A stretch of 40,510 nucleotides of DNA from an uncultured Eubacteriales bacterium (GCA_900540495.1 UQGA01000016.1:1-40510); one strand, 5' to 3'; counted from the first letter of the stretch, positions 21,472 through 29,850 are shown. Notes: generated from the letters alone by a model not told the origin. Made by a program: numbers and translations.

Positions 21472-22806
21472 ATGGAAAATTCTGCGCGCGGGGAACAGAG
21501 GATCGTGGAGGTGACGCCCGGCTCGCCGGCGGCGCGCGCCGGCGTTGCGGCGGGGGATACGCTCCTGTCCGTCAACGATGAGCCGGTGCTGGATCTCATC
21601 GATTATGAGTATTTGACCGCCGGCGGCACGCTGCGCCTTGCGCTGCGCGGCGCGGACGGCGCGGCGCGCGCCGTGACCGTGTCGAAGCGCGACGAAGAGC
21701 CGCTCGGCCTCAACTTTGCCACGAGCCTGATGAGCGACATGCGCACCTGCTCGAACCGGTGCATCTTCTGCTTTGTGGACCAGATGCCGGACGGCGTGCG
21801 GGAGAGCCTGCGCGTCAAGGACGACGATTGGCGCCTTTCGTTCATCATGGGCAATTACGTCACGCTGACGAACGTGTCCGAGGCGGAGTTTTCGCGCATC
21901 CTGCGCCGCCGCGTCAGCCCGCTGTATGTGTCCGTACATGCCACCGATCCGGCGGTGCGCGTGCGCATGATGCGGAACCGGACCGCCGGGCGGCTCATGG
22001 ACCGGCTGACCCGCCTTGCGGAAGCGGGCTTGCGCTTCCATGCGCAGGTGGTCTGCTGCCCGGGCGTGAACGACGGCGAGACGCTTGACCGCACGCTTGC
22101 CGATCTGTACGGCCTGTATCCGGCCGCGCAGTCCGTCGCGCTCGTGCCGGTGGGGCTGACGCGCTTTCGGGAGGGGCTTCCGCCCCTGCGCCCTTATTCG
22201 GCGGCACAGGCGCGGGAGATGATCGGCCGCATAGCCGCTTTCGCGGCGCAGGCGCGGGCGGAGCGCGGCACGGCGTTTGCGTTTCTTTCGGACGAATGGT
22301 ATCTGCTTTCGGGCGAGGCGCTGCCCCCGTACGAGGCGTACGAGGATTTCCCGCAGATCGAGAACGGCGTGGGGCTGCTGCGCCTGTTTGAGGAATCGTT
22401 CCGTTCCGCGCTCGGAGAGCGGGAGCCGCTTGCCGGCCGCGTCGCGCTGTCGATGGCGGGGGGCGAGGCGGCGTACCCGTTCTTCCGGACGCTGTACCGG
22501 TCGCTCGAACCGTACGGGTTCGACCTGACGCTGTATCCGATCCGCAACGAGTACTTCGGCGGCAACGTAAGCGTCGGCGGGCTCGTCACCGGAACGGATC
22601 TTGTAAACCAGCTTGCCGGGCGGCTGCGCACGGATGCGCTGCTGTTGCCGCGCAACATGCTGCGCGAGCGCGAGGATGTTTTTCTGGACGGCATGACGAT
22701 GCCGGCGCTCGAGAAGGCGCTCGGCGTGCGCGTGCTGCCGGTCGGCACGGGCGAGGAGATGGTCGAGACCCTGTTCGCATATGCTAAAACAAGGATCGGG
22801 AGATAG
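21472..22806 (+). CDS. DUF512 PDZ/radical-SAM-like protein
   Basis: 444 residues. The N-terminus is a PDZ-like domain (IVEVTPGSPAARAGVAAGDTLLSVNDEPVLDLIDYEYL, about 11-49). A radical-SAM type cluster motif CSNRCIFC follows (Cys93, Cys97, Cys100), then FVDQMPDGVRESLRVKDDDWRLSF and YVTLTN, hallmarks of the DUF512 family. C-terminal blocks NVSVGGLVTGTDL and LPRNMLREREDVFLDGMT are also typical. Substrate unknown. The gene is first in an operon with der (9 bp gap) and plsY. The ATG at 21472 is almost at the predicted transcription start, with no room for a ribosome site, so the mRNA appears leaderless. A GTG at 21505 is the only nearby alternative and has poor spacing to AGAGGA. Confidence 0.88.
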   Translation: MENSARGEQRIVEVTPGSPAARAGVAAGDTLLSVNDEPVLDLIDYEYLTAGGTLRLALRGADGAARAVTVSKRDEEPLGLNFATSLMSDMRTCSNRCIFCFVDQMPDGVRESLRVKDDDWRLSFIMGNYVTLTNVSEAEFSRILRRRVSPLYVSVHATDPAVRVRMMRNRTAGRLMDRLTRLAEAGLRFHAQVVCCPGVNDGETLDRTLADLYGLYPAAQSVALVPVGLTRFREGLPPLRPYSAAQAREMIGRIAAFAAQARAERGTAFAFLSDEWYLLSGEALPPYEAYEDFPQIENGVGLLRLFEESFRSALGEREPLAGRVALSMAGGEAAYPFFRTLYRSLEPYGFDLTLYPIRNEYFGGNVSVGGLVTGTDLVNQLAGRLRTDALLLPRNMLREREDVFLDGMTMPALEKALGVRVLPVGTGEEMVETLFAYAKTRIGR

Positions 22807-22815
22807 GAAGGCCGC

Positions 22816-24144
22816 ATGAGTACCAAACCGCTGGTCGCCCTCGTCGGGCGGCCCAACGTCGGAAAATCCACGCTGTTCAACCGGCTCATCGGGCGTCGCG
22901 TCGCCATCGTCGAGGATACCCCCGGCGTCACGCGCGATCGCATCTATGGGGACGCCGAATGGCTGCAATACGCCTTCACGCTGATCGACACCGGCGGCAT
23001 CGAGCCGGCCAGCGAGGATCGCATCGCCGTGCAGATGCGCCGGCAGGCGGAAATCGCCGTGGCCACGGCGGATGTGATCGTGTTCCTGGTGGACGGCCGC
23101 GAAGGGATGACCGAGGCGGACGCGGAGGTGGCGGCGCTGCTGCGCCGCAGCCGCAAGCCCATCGTGCTGGCCGTGAACAAGGTGGACGCGCAGAAGTTTG
23201 AGGAGTCGGCGTATGAGTTTTATGCGCTCGGCCTCGGCGACCCGATCACCATTTCCGCCACGCAGGGGCTGGGGCTTGGCGATCTGCTGGATGCGGTCGT
23301 GCAGGACTTTCCCGCCGCGCAGGAGGAGGAGGAACAACACCGCATCCGCATCGCGGTGGCCGGCAAGCCGAATGTGGGCAAGTCGAGCCTGATCAACGCG
23401 CTGCTGGGCGAAGAGCGCGTCATCGTGTCCGACGTGCCGGGTACCACGCGCGACGCCATCGATACGCCGTTCGCCCGTGGCGAGCGGCTCTATACGCTCG
23501 TGGATACGGCGGGCGTGCGCCGCAAGCGCAGCATTGAGGACGAGAGCGTCGAGCGTTACAGCGTCATCCGCTCGCTGGCGGCGGTGCGCCGGGCGGACGT
23601 GGTGCTGCTCGTGTGCGATGCGAGCGAGGGGCTGAGCGAACAGGACGTGCGCATCGCCGGCTACGCCCATGAGGAGGGGAAACCCTCCGTACTGCTGATG
23701 AACAAATGGGATCTGGTCGAAAAGGATACCCACACCATCGAACGGTACAAAAAGGATGCGCTGCGCGACCTTGCGTTTATGAGTTATGTGCCGATGCTAT
23801 TCCTTTCCGCCAGGACCGGGCAGCGCGTGGACCGCGTGCTCGACCTTGCGGACGCGGTGTACGAGCAGAGCTGCCGCCGCGTACCGACCGGCACGCTCAA
23901 CGACGTGGTGGGCGAGGCGGTCATGGCCAACGAGCCGCCGTCGGACAAGGGGCGCCGGCTGCGCATCTACTATGCGACGCAGGCGGCCGTGCAGCCGCCC
24001 ACGTTCTTGATATTCGTCAACGACGAGGCGCTCGCGCATTTTTCCTATCGCCGGTATCTGGAGAACTATCTGCGCAAGTCGTTCGGCCTTGACGGCACGC
24101 CGATCCGGCTGTTTTTCCGCAACCGCAAACGCGAGGAGGGCTGA
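22816..24144 (+). CDS. der: Ribosome-assembly GTPase Der (EngA)
   Basis: 442 residues with two tandem GTPase domains and a C-terminal KH-like domain. The first P-loop is GRPNVGKST (11-19), with DTPGVTRD, DTGG and NKVD (121-124). The second P-loop is GKPNVGKSS (183-191), with DVPGTTRD, DTAG and NKWD. The KH-like end contains PPTFLIFVND and FGLDGTPIRLFFRNR. Essential for 50S subunit maturation in bacteria. GGAAGG lies 5 nt before the ATG. It sits 9 bp after the DUF512 gene and 3 bp before plsY. Confidence 0.97.
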   Translation: MSTKPLVALVGRPNVGKSTLFNRLIGRRVAIVEDTPGVTRDRIYGDAEWLQYAFTLIDTGGIEPASEDRIAVQMRRQAEIAVATADVIVFLVDGREGMTEADAEVAALLRRSRKPIVLAVNKVDAQKFEESAYEFYALGLGDPITISATQGLGLGDLLDAVVQDFPAAQEEEEQHRIRIAVAGKPNVGKSSLINALLGEERVIVSDVPGTTRDAIDTPFARGERLYTLVDTAGVRRKRSIEDESVERYSVIRSLAAVRRADVVLLVCDASEGLSEQDVRIAGYAHEEGKPSVLLMNKWDLVEKDTHTIERYKKDALRDLAFMSYVPMLFLSARTGQRVDRVLDLADAVYEQSCRRVPTGTLNDVVGEAVMANEPPSDKGRRLRIYYATQAAVQPPTFLIFVNDEALAHFSYRRYLENYLRKSFGLDGTPIRLFFRNRKREEG

Positions 24145-24147
24145 GCC

Positions 24148-24756
24148 ATGCAATCGTACGACTGGAATCCCCTGCTGTGCGCCGTATGCGCGCTGCTCGG
24201 CTATCTCTGCGGCAATGTGCAGACGGCCGTTTTTATCAGCAAACGCTTTTTTCACGACGATGTGCGGGACCACGGCAGCGGCAATGCCGGCAGCACGAAC
24301 ATGGTGCGCGTGTTTGGGTTCAAGCCGGGGGCGGTCACGTTCGTGGGCGATTTTCTGAAGGCCGTGGCGGCGGTGCTGCTCGGCCGGCTGGTCATGGGCA
24401 CGCTCGGCGGCTACATCGGCGGGCTGTTCGTGGTGATTGGGCATTGCTTCCCGGCGTTTGCCGGGTTCCGCGGGGGCAAGGGCGTGGCCTCGTCCTTTGC
24501 CGTGGCATGGATGACATTCCCGCTCGGCGCGGCGGTAACGGCGGTCGCCGTGGCGGTGCTGCTGGCCCTGACCAAGCGCATTTCGATCTGTTCGCTGTCC
24601 GGCATGGTTGTCTTTCTTGTGATGACATTGGTGTTCCGCCTGTCGGATGTGGCGCTCGTCGCGCTGGCGGCCGTACTGCTCGTACTCGTATACGTCCGCC
24701 ATGCGGACAACATCCGCCGCCTGCTGCGCGGCGAGGAGAAGCAAATCATCAACTGA
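24148..24756 (+). CDS. plsY: Acyl-phosphate:glycerol-3-phosphate acyltransferase
   Basis: 202 residues of integral membrane protein that makes lysophosphatidate from acyl-phosphate and glycerol-3-phosphate (EC 2.3.1.275). The three PlsY motifs are present: GSGNAGSTNMVRVFG, GHCFPAFAGFRGGKGVAS and RHADNIRRL. Five or so membrane helices are seen. GGAGG lies before the ATG, 3 bp after der, so translation is coupled. gpsA, which supplies its substrate and is a frequent neighbour, is not next to it but at 34560-35519. Confidence 0.96.
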   Translation: MQSYDWNPLLCAVCALLGYLCGNVQTAVFISKRFFHDDVRDHGSGNAGSTNMVRVFGFKPGAVTFVGDFLKAVAAVLLGRLVMGTLGGYIGGLFVVIGHCFPAFAGFRGGKGVASSFAVAWMTFPLGAAVTAVAVAVLLALTKRISICSLSGMVVFLVMTLVFRLSDVALVALAAVLLVLVYVRHADNIRRLLRGEEKQIIN

Positions 24757-24760
24757 ACCC

Positions 24761-24788
24761 TTCTATTTGCGCGCCTCCCACATATATT
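24761..24788 (+). promoter_or_regulatory. Possible sigma-E promoter of spoIVA
   Basis: CATATATT (24781-24788) differs from the sigma-E -10 consensus CATACA-T by one base. TTCTATT (24761-24767), 13 bp upstream, is a fair -35 match. spoIVA is a mother-cell sigma-E gene in Bacillus and Clostridium. Confidence 0.5.
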
Positions 24789-24822
24789 TGGTAACGACCG
24801 ATACAGCAGGAGGAGGCGTGTC

Positions 24823-26298
24823 ATGGACAGAACAGAGCTCTACCGGGATATTGCCAAAAGGACGCAGGGGGATGTCTACATCGGCGTCGTCGGCCCGGTG
24901 CGCACGGGAAAGTCGACGTTTATCAAGCGATTTTTGGACCTGCTCGTGCTCCCGAACATCGAGAACGAACATGTCAAGGCCCGCGTGATCGACGAGCTCC
25001 CGCAGAGCGGCGCCGGCCGCTCGATCATGACGACGCAGCCGCGCTTTGTGCCCAACGAGGCTGTCCGCATCGAGTTTGCGGACCGGCAGTTCTGCAACGT
25101 GCGCCTGGTCGATTGCGTGGGTTACCTCGTGCCCGGCGCGATCGGGCATCTGGAGAACGATGCGCCGCGCATGGTGCGCACGCCGTGGTTCGATTACGAT
25201 ATCCCGTTCGAGGAGGCGGCCGAGCTCGGTACGCGCAAGGTCATCGCGGAGCACTCCACCATCGGCGTGGTCATGACCACCGACGGCAGCATTACGGAGC
25301 TGCCGCGCGAGAGCTATGTCGAGGCCGAGGCGCGCGTGCTGCGCGAGATGAAGGAGACGGGCAAGCCCTTCGTACTCATCATCAACAGCATTGACCCCGA
25401 GGGCGAAGCGGCGCAGTCGCTGCGCGACGCGCTGTCGGAGCAGTACGGCGTGTGCGCCATCTGCCTGAACGCCATGCAGATGACGGCGGCGCAGGCGGCG
25501 CAGCTCATCGAGGAGATGCTGCTGGAGTTCCCGCTGCGCATGATCGAGATCCGCATTCCCTCCTTTTTGCGCGCGCTGCCGAAGGACCACTGGCTCATGC
25601 AGCGCGTGCTGCTGCCGGTCTACTCGACGCTGCCGCAGCTCAACCGGGTGCGCGATTACCGCCGTCTCGTGGAACAGTTGCAGCATGTGGAGCAGTTCCT
25701 GCCGGCGCGCGTGGAGGGCGTGGCGCTTGGCGAGGGCACGGCCACGGTCGCGTTGCAACCGGAGGAGGGCCTGTTCTACGAAATCCTGGGCGAGGAGTGC
25801 GGCTGCGACATTCGGGACGATTTCGAGCTCATCTCCGCCATGAAGGGATTTGTCTCGGCCAAGGCGGAGTACGACCGCATTGCCGGCGCGCTCGAGGAGG
25901 CGCGGCGCACGGGCTACGGCGTGGTGCCGCCCGCAATCGACGAGATGGAGCTCGACGAGCCGGAGATCGTCCGCCAGGGCAGCCGCTTTGGCGTGCGATT
26001 GCGCGCCCGTTCCTCCGGGCTGCATGTCATTCGCGTTGACATCGAAAGCGAGATCAGCCCCATCGTCGGCACCGAGCAGCAGTCGGAGGCGCTCGTGCAG
26101 TCGCTGCTGGCCACGTTCGAGCAGGAGCCGGGCGCGATCTGGCAGACGAACCTGTTCGGCAAGTCGCTCTACGATCTCGTGCGCGACGGGATGGCCGGCA
26201 AGGGCGCCATGCCGCCCGCCGTGCAGCAGCGCATCCAGTCCACGTTGCAGCGCATCGTGAACGAGGGCTGCAACGGCCTCATCTGTATCATGCTTTGA
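24823..26298 (+). CDS. spoIVA: Stage IV sporulation protein A
   Basis: 491 residues, nearly the same length as B. subtilis SpoIVA (492). A cytoskeletal ATPase that polymerises on the forespore surface and forms the base of the spore coat. The Walker A motif GPVRTGKST is at 24-32, with Lys30 and Ser31 at the known catalytic positions. SGAGRSIMTTQPRFVPNEAV and VDCVGYLVPGAIGH follow, then VMTTDGSITELPRE, all characteristic. The C-terminus ends NEGCNGLICIML, the conserved membrane-targeting type end. AGGAGGAGG precedes the ATG. Transcribed 66 bp after plsY, probably from its own sigma-E promoter, and followed by a terminator. It marks the organism as an endospore former. Confidence 0.98.
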   Translation: MDRTELYRDIAKRTQGDVYIGVVGPVRTGKSTFIKRFLDLLVLPNIENEHVKARVIDELPQSGAGRSIMTTQPRFVPNEAVRIEFADRQFCNVRLVDCVGYLVPGAIGHLENDAPRMVRTPWFDYDIPFEEAAELGTRKVIAEHSTIGVVMTTDGSITELPRESYVEAEARVLREMKETGKPFVLIINSIDPEGEAAQSLRDALSEQYGVCAICLNAMQMTAAQAAQLIEEMLLEFPLRMIEIRIPSFLRALPKDHWLMQRVLLPVYSTLPQLNRVRDYRRLVEQLQHVEQFLPARVEGVALGEGTATVALQPEEGLFYEILGEECGCDIRDDFELISAMKGFVSAKAEYDRIAGALEEARRTGYGVVPPAIDEMELDEPEIVRQGSRFGVRLRARSSGLHVIRVDIESEISPIVGTEQQSEALVQSLLATFEQEPGAIWQTNLFGKSLYDLVRDGMAGKGAMPPAVQQRIQSTLQRIVNEGCNGLICIML

Positions 26299-26315
26299 CG
26301 CGCAGGGCAAGATAA

Positions 26316-26347
26316 GGGTTGCGGTGAATGCCGCGGCCCATTTTTTT
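26316..26347 (+). terminator. Terminator after spoIVA
   Basis: GGGTTGCGGT (26316-26325) pairs with GCCGCGGCCC (26330-26339) through G-C and G-U pairs around a GAAT loop. ATTTTTTT follows (to 26347). It separates spoIVA from gpr. Confidence 0.85.
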
Positions 26348-26364
26348 ATGTGCGGGGAGGCAGT

Positions 26365-27288
26365 ATGGAGCATTGCAGGACGGATTTGGCGCGCGAGGCG
26401 CGCGACCTTCTGGGCGGCGAGCTTGAGGGGGTGGAGCAGGAGCAGGAGCGGCGCGGCGACCTTGTCATCGAGCGCGTCGCCATCTTTACGGATGCGGCTG
26501 CCCAACGGCTGGACAAGCCGAAGGGGCGGTATATCACGATCGATACCGACCAGATCCCGTCGCGCGATCCGGCGCTGTTTCAGGCGGTGTCGGAACAGAT
26601 AGCCACGGAGCTTTCCCGCCTGCTCGAGGGGTTGCCGGAGGATGCGGATGTCATGGTCGTCGGGCTCGGCAACCGGTTTGTCACGCCGGACGCGCTTGGA
26701 CCGGAGACGGCGGACCGGGTTTACGTTACGCGGCATATCCGCACCGATGCGCCGGAGCTTGCGCCGGAGGGGCTGCGCGCCGTATCGGCCATGGCGCCCG
26801 GCGTGCTGGGCACCACGGGTATGGAAACGGGGGAGGTGGTGCGCGGGCTTGTGGAGCATGCCCGCCCTGCGGCGGTCATCTGCATCGACGCGCTGGCCGC
26901 GCGCAGCACCGACCGGATCAACCGCACCGTGCAGCTCAGCGACAGCGGCATCAGCCCTGGCTCCGGCATCGGGAACCGGCGCGACGCGCTTTCGCGCCAA
27001 ACGCTTGGCGTGCCGGTCATCGCCGTGGGCGTGCCAATGGTCGTATACGCCTCGACCATTGCGGCGGATACCGTCGGCCTCATCGTCGAAAGGGCACGCC
27101 TGTCGGACGAGGCGGGCGCGCTGCGGGCGCTGGCCGACGAGGTCGTGCGCGAGCGCTTCGGGCCGCTGATCGTGACGCCCAAGGAAATCGACGCGCTCAT
27201 CGACGACGCGGCCGAAATGCTGGCCGACGGCATCAACCGGATGCTGCATCGCGCCTGTTTTGACGAGCTGAAGGCATTGTTCGGCTGA
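26365..27288 (+). CDS. gpr: Germination protease GPR
   Basis: 307 residues. Degrades small acid-soluble spore proteins when spores germinate; made as a zymogen in the forespore. The N-terminus MEHCRTDLAREARDLL is the expected propeptide region with the RTDLA block. Core family blocks are VVGLGNRFVTPDALGP, VTRHI, APGVLGTTGMETGE, VICIDALAARS, TVQLSDSGISPGSGIGNRR and GVPVIAVGVPMVVYAST. GGGGAGG lies 5 nt before the ATG at 26365. No clear sigma-F/G promoter could be picked by eye. spoIIP follows 35 bp later, the usual gene order. Confidence 0.97.
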   Translation: MEHCRTDLAREARDLLGGELEGVEQEQERRGDLVIERVAIFTDAAAQRLDKPKGRYITIDTDQIPSRDPALFQAVSEQIATELSRLLEGLPEDADVMVVGLGNRFVTPDALGPETADRVYVTRHIRTDAPELAPEGLRAVSAMAPGVLGTTGMETGEVVRGLVEHARPAAVICIDALAARSTDRINRTVQLSDSGISPGSGIGNRRDALSRQTLGVPVIAVGVPMVVYASTIAADTVGLIVERARLSDEAGALRALADEVVRERFGPLIVTPKEIDALIDDAAEMLADGINRMLHRACFDELKALFG

Positions 27289-27302
27289 GCCGCGCATATC
27301 GT
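27274..27302 (+). promoter_or_regulatory. Weak sigma-E-like promoter before spoIIP
   Basis: GCATTGT (27274-27280), 14 bp, CATATCGT (27295-27302). Each box matches the sigma-E consensus at five positions. The -35 lies in the end of gpr. spoIIP is sigma-E dependent in Bacillus, which is the main support. Confidence 0.3.
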
Positions 27303-27323
27303 GTATGGGGGGAGGGGGTGCCG

Positions 27324-28340
27324 ATGCAAAAGGTTGGAACTGTGCGCAGGGGCGCCCGCGCGGCGCGCGCGCGCAAAGGAGGCGGGCCATCGGTGGCGCG
27401 CCTTCGCGTGCTGTTGCCGTTGCTGACGGCCGCCTGCCTGGTGGCGCTGCTGCTGCTCTCCTACGGCCGCGCGGATGTGGGCCTTGTGGCCATGGGCATG
27501 CCGGTGCTCGCGCAACTGCCGGAGGCGCAGACCGCGCCCGGCGAGGCAGAGCCCGCCGGCACGCCGCAGCCGCTGCGGCTGTCGGTGCTGGGCGGGGCGA
27601 GCGTGCCCACGCTGCAAACGCAGACCGGCGATGAGAGCGCCCCCACAATCCTGATCTATCACACGCATACGACCGAAGCGTACGCCCAGACGGAGACCTA
27701 CACCTATACGCCGAGCGGGAGCTGGCGAACCACGGACAACGAGAAGAACGTTGTCGCGGTGGGCGAGCTGCTGGCCGAACAGCTTCGGGCGCACGGCTTT
27801 GGCGTTCTGCACGATACCACCGACCATGAGCCGCCGCAGCTTGCGAGCGCATACAGCCGTTCGGAGGAAACCATGCGCGCCTATCAGGAAAAGTATCCGT
27901 CGCTGCGCGTGTTCATCGATGTGCACCGGGATGCCTACGGCAACGCGGATACGCCCATCACGGACTACCTGGAGCTCGACGGCAAGGAGGTCGCGCGCAT
28001 GATGTTTGTCGTGGGGACCGGGGAGGGCGCGACCGGGACCGGCTTTGACCAAATGCCGGATTTTGAAAGAAATTATGCGCTGGCCGAAGCGGTGACCGCA
28101 TATCTCACCGCTGTGGACAGCCGCCTTGCACGCCCCATCCGCGTTAAGACGGGGCGCTATAACCAGCACATTTCCGACCAGTGCCTGCTCGTGGAGATCG
28201 GCCACAACTGTAATTCGCTCGATCAGGCGCTCGCCGCCGTCCCGTATCTGGCGGAGGCGCTTGCCGCCGCGCTCGAGGCCGGCGACCCCGCCGCTGCACT
28301 CGGCGAGGCGGGCACCGCCGTCTGGGCGCCCGCCGCATAG
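27324..28340 (+). CDS. spoIIP: Stage II sporulation protein P
   Basis: 338 residues. Peptidoglycan amidase/endopeptidase of the SpoIID-SpoIIM-SpoIIP engulfment machine. A basic N-terminus is followed by one membrane anchor (about 27-46), a Pro/Ala-rich stalk, then the catalytic domain: ILIYHTHTTEAY (zinc-ligand His, about 110-120), EKNVVAVGELLAEQLRAHG, YSRSEETMRAY, VFIDVHRDA, KTGRYNQHIS and LLVEIGHNCNSLDQA (zinc/catalytic Glu). ATG at 27324 is preferred over the GTG six bases earlier because GGAGGG is 7 nt before the ATG. It closes the sporulation block; the partners spoIID and spoIIM are not in the window. Confidence 0.95.
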   Translation: MQKVGTVRRGARAARARKGGGPSVARLRVLLPLLTAACLVALLLLSYGRADVGLVAMGMPVLAQLPEAQTAPGEAEPAGTPQPLRLSVLGGASVPTLQTQTGDESAPTILIYHTHTTEAYAQTETYTYTPSGSWRTTDNEKNVVAVGELLAEQLRAHGFGVLHDTTDHEPPQLASAYSRSEETMRAYQEKYPSLRVFIDVHRDAYGNADTPITDYLELDGKEVARMMFVVGTGEGATGTGFDQMPDFERNYALAEAVTAYLTAVDSRLARPIRVKTGRYNQHISDQCLLVEIGHNCNSLDQALAAVPYLAEALAAALEAGDPAAALGEAGTAVWAPAA

Positions 28341-28708
28341 CCGCGCGCCCGCCGCGGACAGGACCGCCGCCGTTCGCCGTATCGCTACTGCGCGCCATCG
28401 TCCGTACGGCACCGGCGTGCAACGGACGGGGTTCGTGCGCCCGCCGTCAACAACCCCACTGCCTGCCGCATCGCTACTGCGCGCCATCGCCCGTCCCACC
28501 TGCCGGACCGGCATGGCGCGAACGCGATGCCTGGGCTGATTGGCCCCGACATAACTGGTGATGACGACCTGCCTGGCACAATCTGGAAGCAGGGGGGCGG
28601 CGGCAACCGACGCAGGGACCTGGGCAACCGAAAAGCACAACCAGGGCGCAGACGGGACAGTCGTTCGCAGAAACTGCGCTCCGCTTCCGCCATGCGCGCC
28701 CCGTGTTG
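28341..28708. other. Gene-free stretch with a 19-bp direct repeat
   Basis: ATCGCTACTGCGCGCCATCG occurs at about 28380-28399 and again at about 28471-28490, 91 bp apart, both followed by a CCGT/CCCGT context. Open frames through here are Arg/Pro-rich and unconvincing. No terminator of spoIIP is visible. Confidence 0.5.
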
Positions 28709-29224
28709 CTATGGCAAAACATAGACAAGATCGTCGCCATCCCGTTCCCGTGACAGGCAAAATCCCAGTTTGGCGTAGAGCCTCTGGGCGGTCGAATTGT
28801 CCCGTTCAACCGACAGATGAATCGGGACTTCGGGCATGGCGCTGCGCAACAGGGAAATGGCGAGCTTTGCCGCCTCCGCACCAAGCCCCATGCCCTGAAA
28901 GGCCGGGATGATGAAGAAGCTCCAGGACAGCGCCTCCCGTTCTGTACCCAGGCGTTTATGGAGCTGTATGAAGCCGATGACGGCAGGCCGTTCGTCGACC
29001 CTTTGGAGAATCAGGAACGGAACGTTTTGTTCCGGCGCGATATATGCGCGCCCCAGGGAGAACCACAGGGGGTTGACCGCCGCCTGCTGCTCCGGCGGCA
29101 GGGAGAGCAGGCCCATGCGAAACAGATCCTCCTCCGTTCGGATTCTCTGGAAGCAGATCCGCCGGCTGCGGAAGCAATCGGCCGGCAGAGCATCCAGCTT
29201 TTCCATCAGGTTCATCACCCACAC
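28709..29224 (-). CDS. GNAT-family N-acetyltransferase
   Basis: 171 residues. The acetyl-CoA binding region is PAFQGMGLGAEAAKLAISLL (Q-x-x-G-x-G/A type loop), preceded by the strand LSWSFFIIP and followed by PIHLSVERDNSTAQRLYAKLGF, the typical last GNAT helix-strand unit. Residues 1-60 form the variable N-terminal part, with ICFQRIRTEEDLF at the start of the fold. Substrate unknown; the form is closest to Rim-type or small-molecule acetyltransferases. Start GTG at 29224 has AGGAG 6 nt before it, better than the ATG three codons in. The start overlaps the end of a decayed frame on the same strand. Codon use is less GC-extreme than in the core genes. Confidence 0.85.
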   Translation of the reverse strand: MWVMNLMEKLDALPADCFRSRRICFQRIRTEEDLFRMGLLSLPPEQQAAVNPLWFSLGRAYIAPEQNVPFLILQRVDERPAVIGFIQLHKRLGTEREALSWSFFIIPAFQGMGLGAEAAKLAISLLRSAMPEVPIHLSVERDNSTAQRLYAKLGFCLSRERDGDDLVYVLP

Positions 29225-29850
29225 CCCTTTCTCCTGTCGACATCCTGTCGCCGCCCGGAAGAAATAACGTGGACCGGGCGGTCAGTGGCGGCGGCCGGGA
29301 AGCGCCCGTTCCGCCCGACCATTGACGGCCCGGGGAGGTTGCAGCCCTTGAGCGCCGTCATTTTTGCGCCGTGCGCCTGCACATATTCCAACAATCTGCT
29401 CATAATGTCGGGATCAACCATATGATAAACCGAAAGCCGTCGTTCCCGCTCCTGCCAACGATGACAAGGCTGCCAGAAAAATTCAGCGAGCAGCTTCGTC
29501 CCCCGCATTTCCCCAGACAAGAAGCGTATTTGCGGCCTTTCCTTCGCATGTTCCATCAGCAGCCGCCTCCGTGATCGGCCGGGGGGATAGATTGCGGATA
29601 TCCTGCCGGTATTCAGCAGACTTCAGGACCTCCATCATGTCGATCAAAGATTCCCCTGTGTTCGATCGGCCCCGCAGTGAAGAACTGTCGATATGGCCCC
29701 CCGGCGGCCATACCGCTGATGCTCGCGTTGCAGGAAGGCCGGGAACGGAATCCATGTCGCCTGGGATTATTTGGGCAAGCGGGTGCAGCCATAGGCCCCT
29801 GTTCCCCAAAGGATGCCAAACAAGGCGGGAAAAAGGAAAACGACCCCCAT
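29215..29850 (-). pseudogene. Frameshifted remnant of an unidentified gene
   Basis: Protein-like text on the minus strand jumps between two frames. One frame starts at ATG 29850 (MGVVFLFPALFGILWGTG..., stop at 29767) and resumes beyond with FPAFLQREHQRYGRRG. A second frame holds SLIDMMEVLKSAEYRQDIRNLSPRPITEAA (ends near 29565). The first frame then continues as RRLLMEHAKERPQIRFLSGE, through TKLLAEFFWQPCHRWQERERRLSVYHMVDPDIMSRLLEYVQ, to a stop at 29215. Joined, they read as one plausible alpha-helical protein of about 190 residues needing two shifts and one stop repair. I do not recognise the family. The 3' end overlaps the GNAT start, suggesting a former operon. Confidence 0.45.

Noticed and set aside
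24763..27852. 1029-residue antisense frame opposite spoIVA and gpr
   Set aside because: No recognisable domain, and both sense genes are certain.
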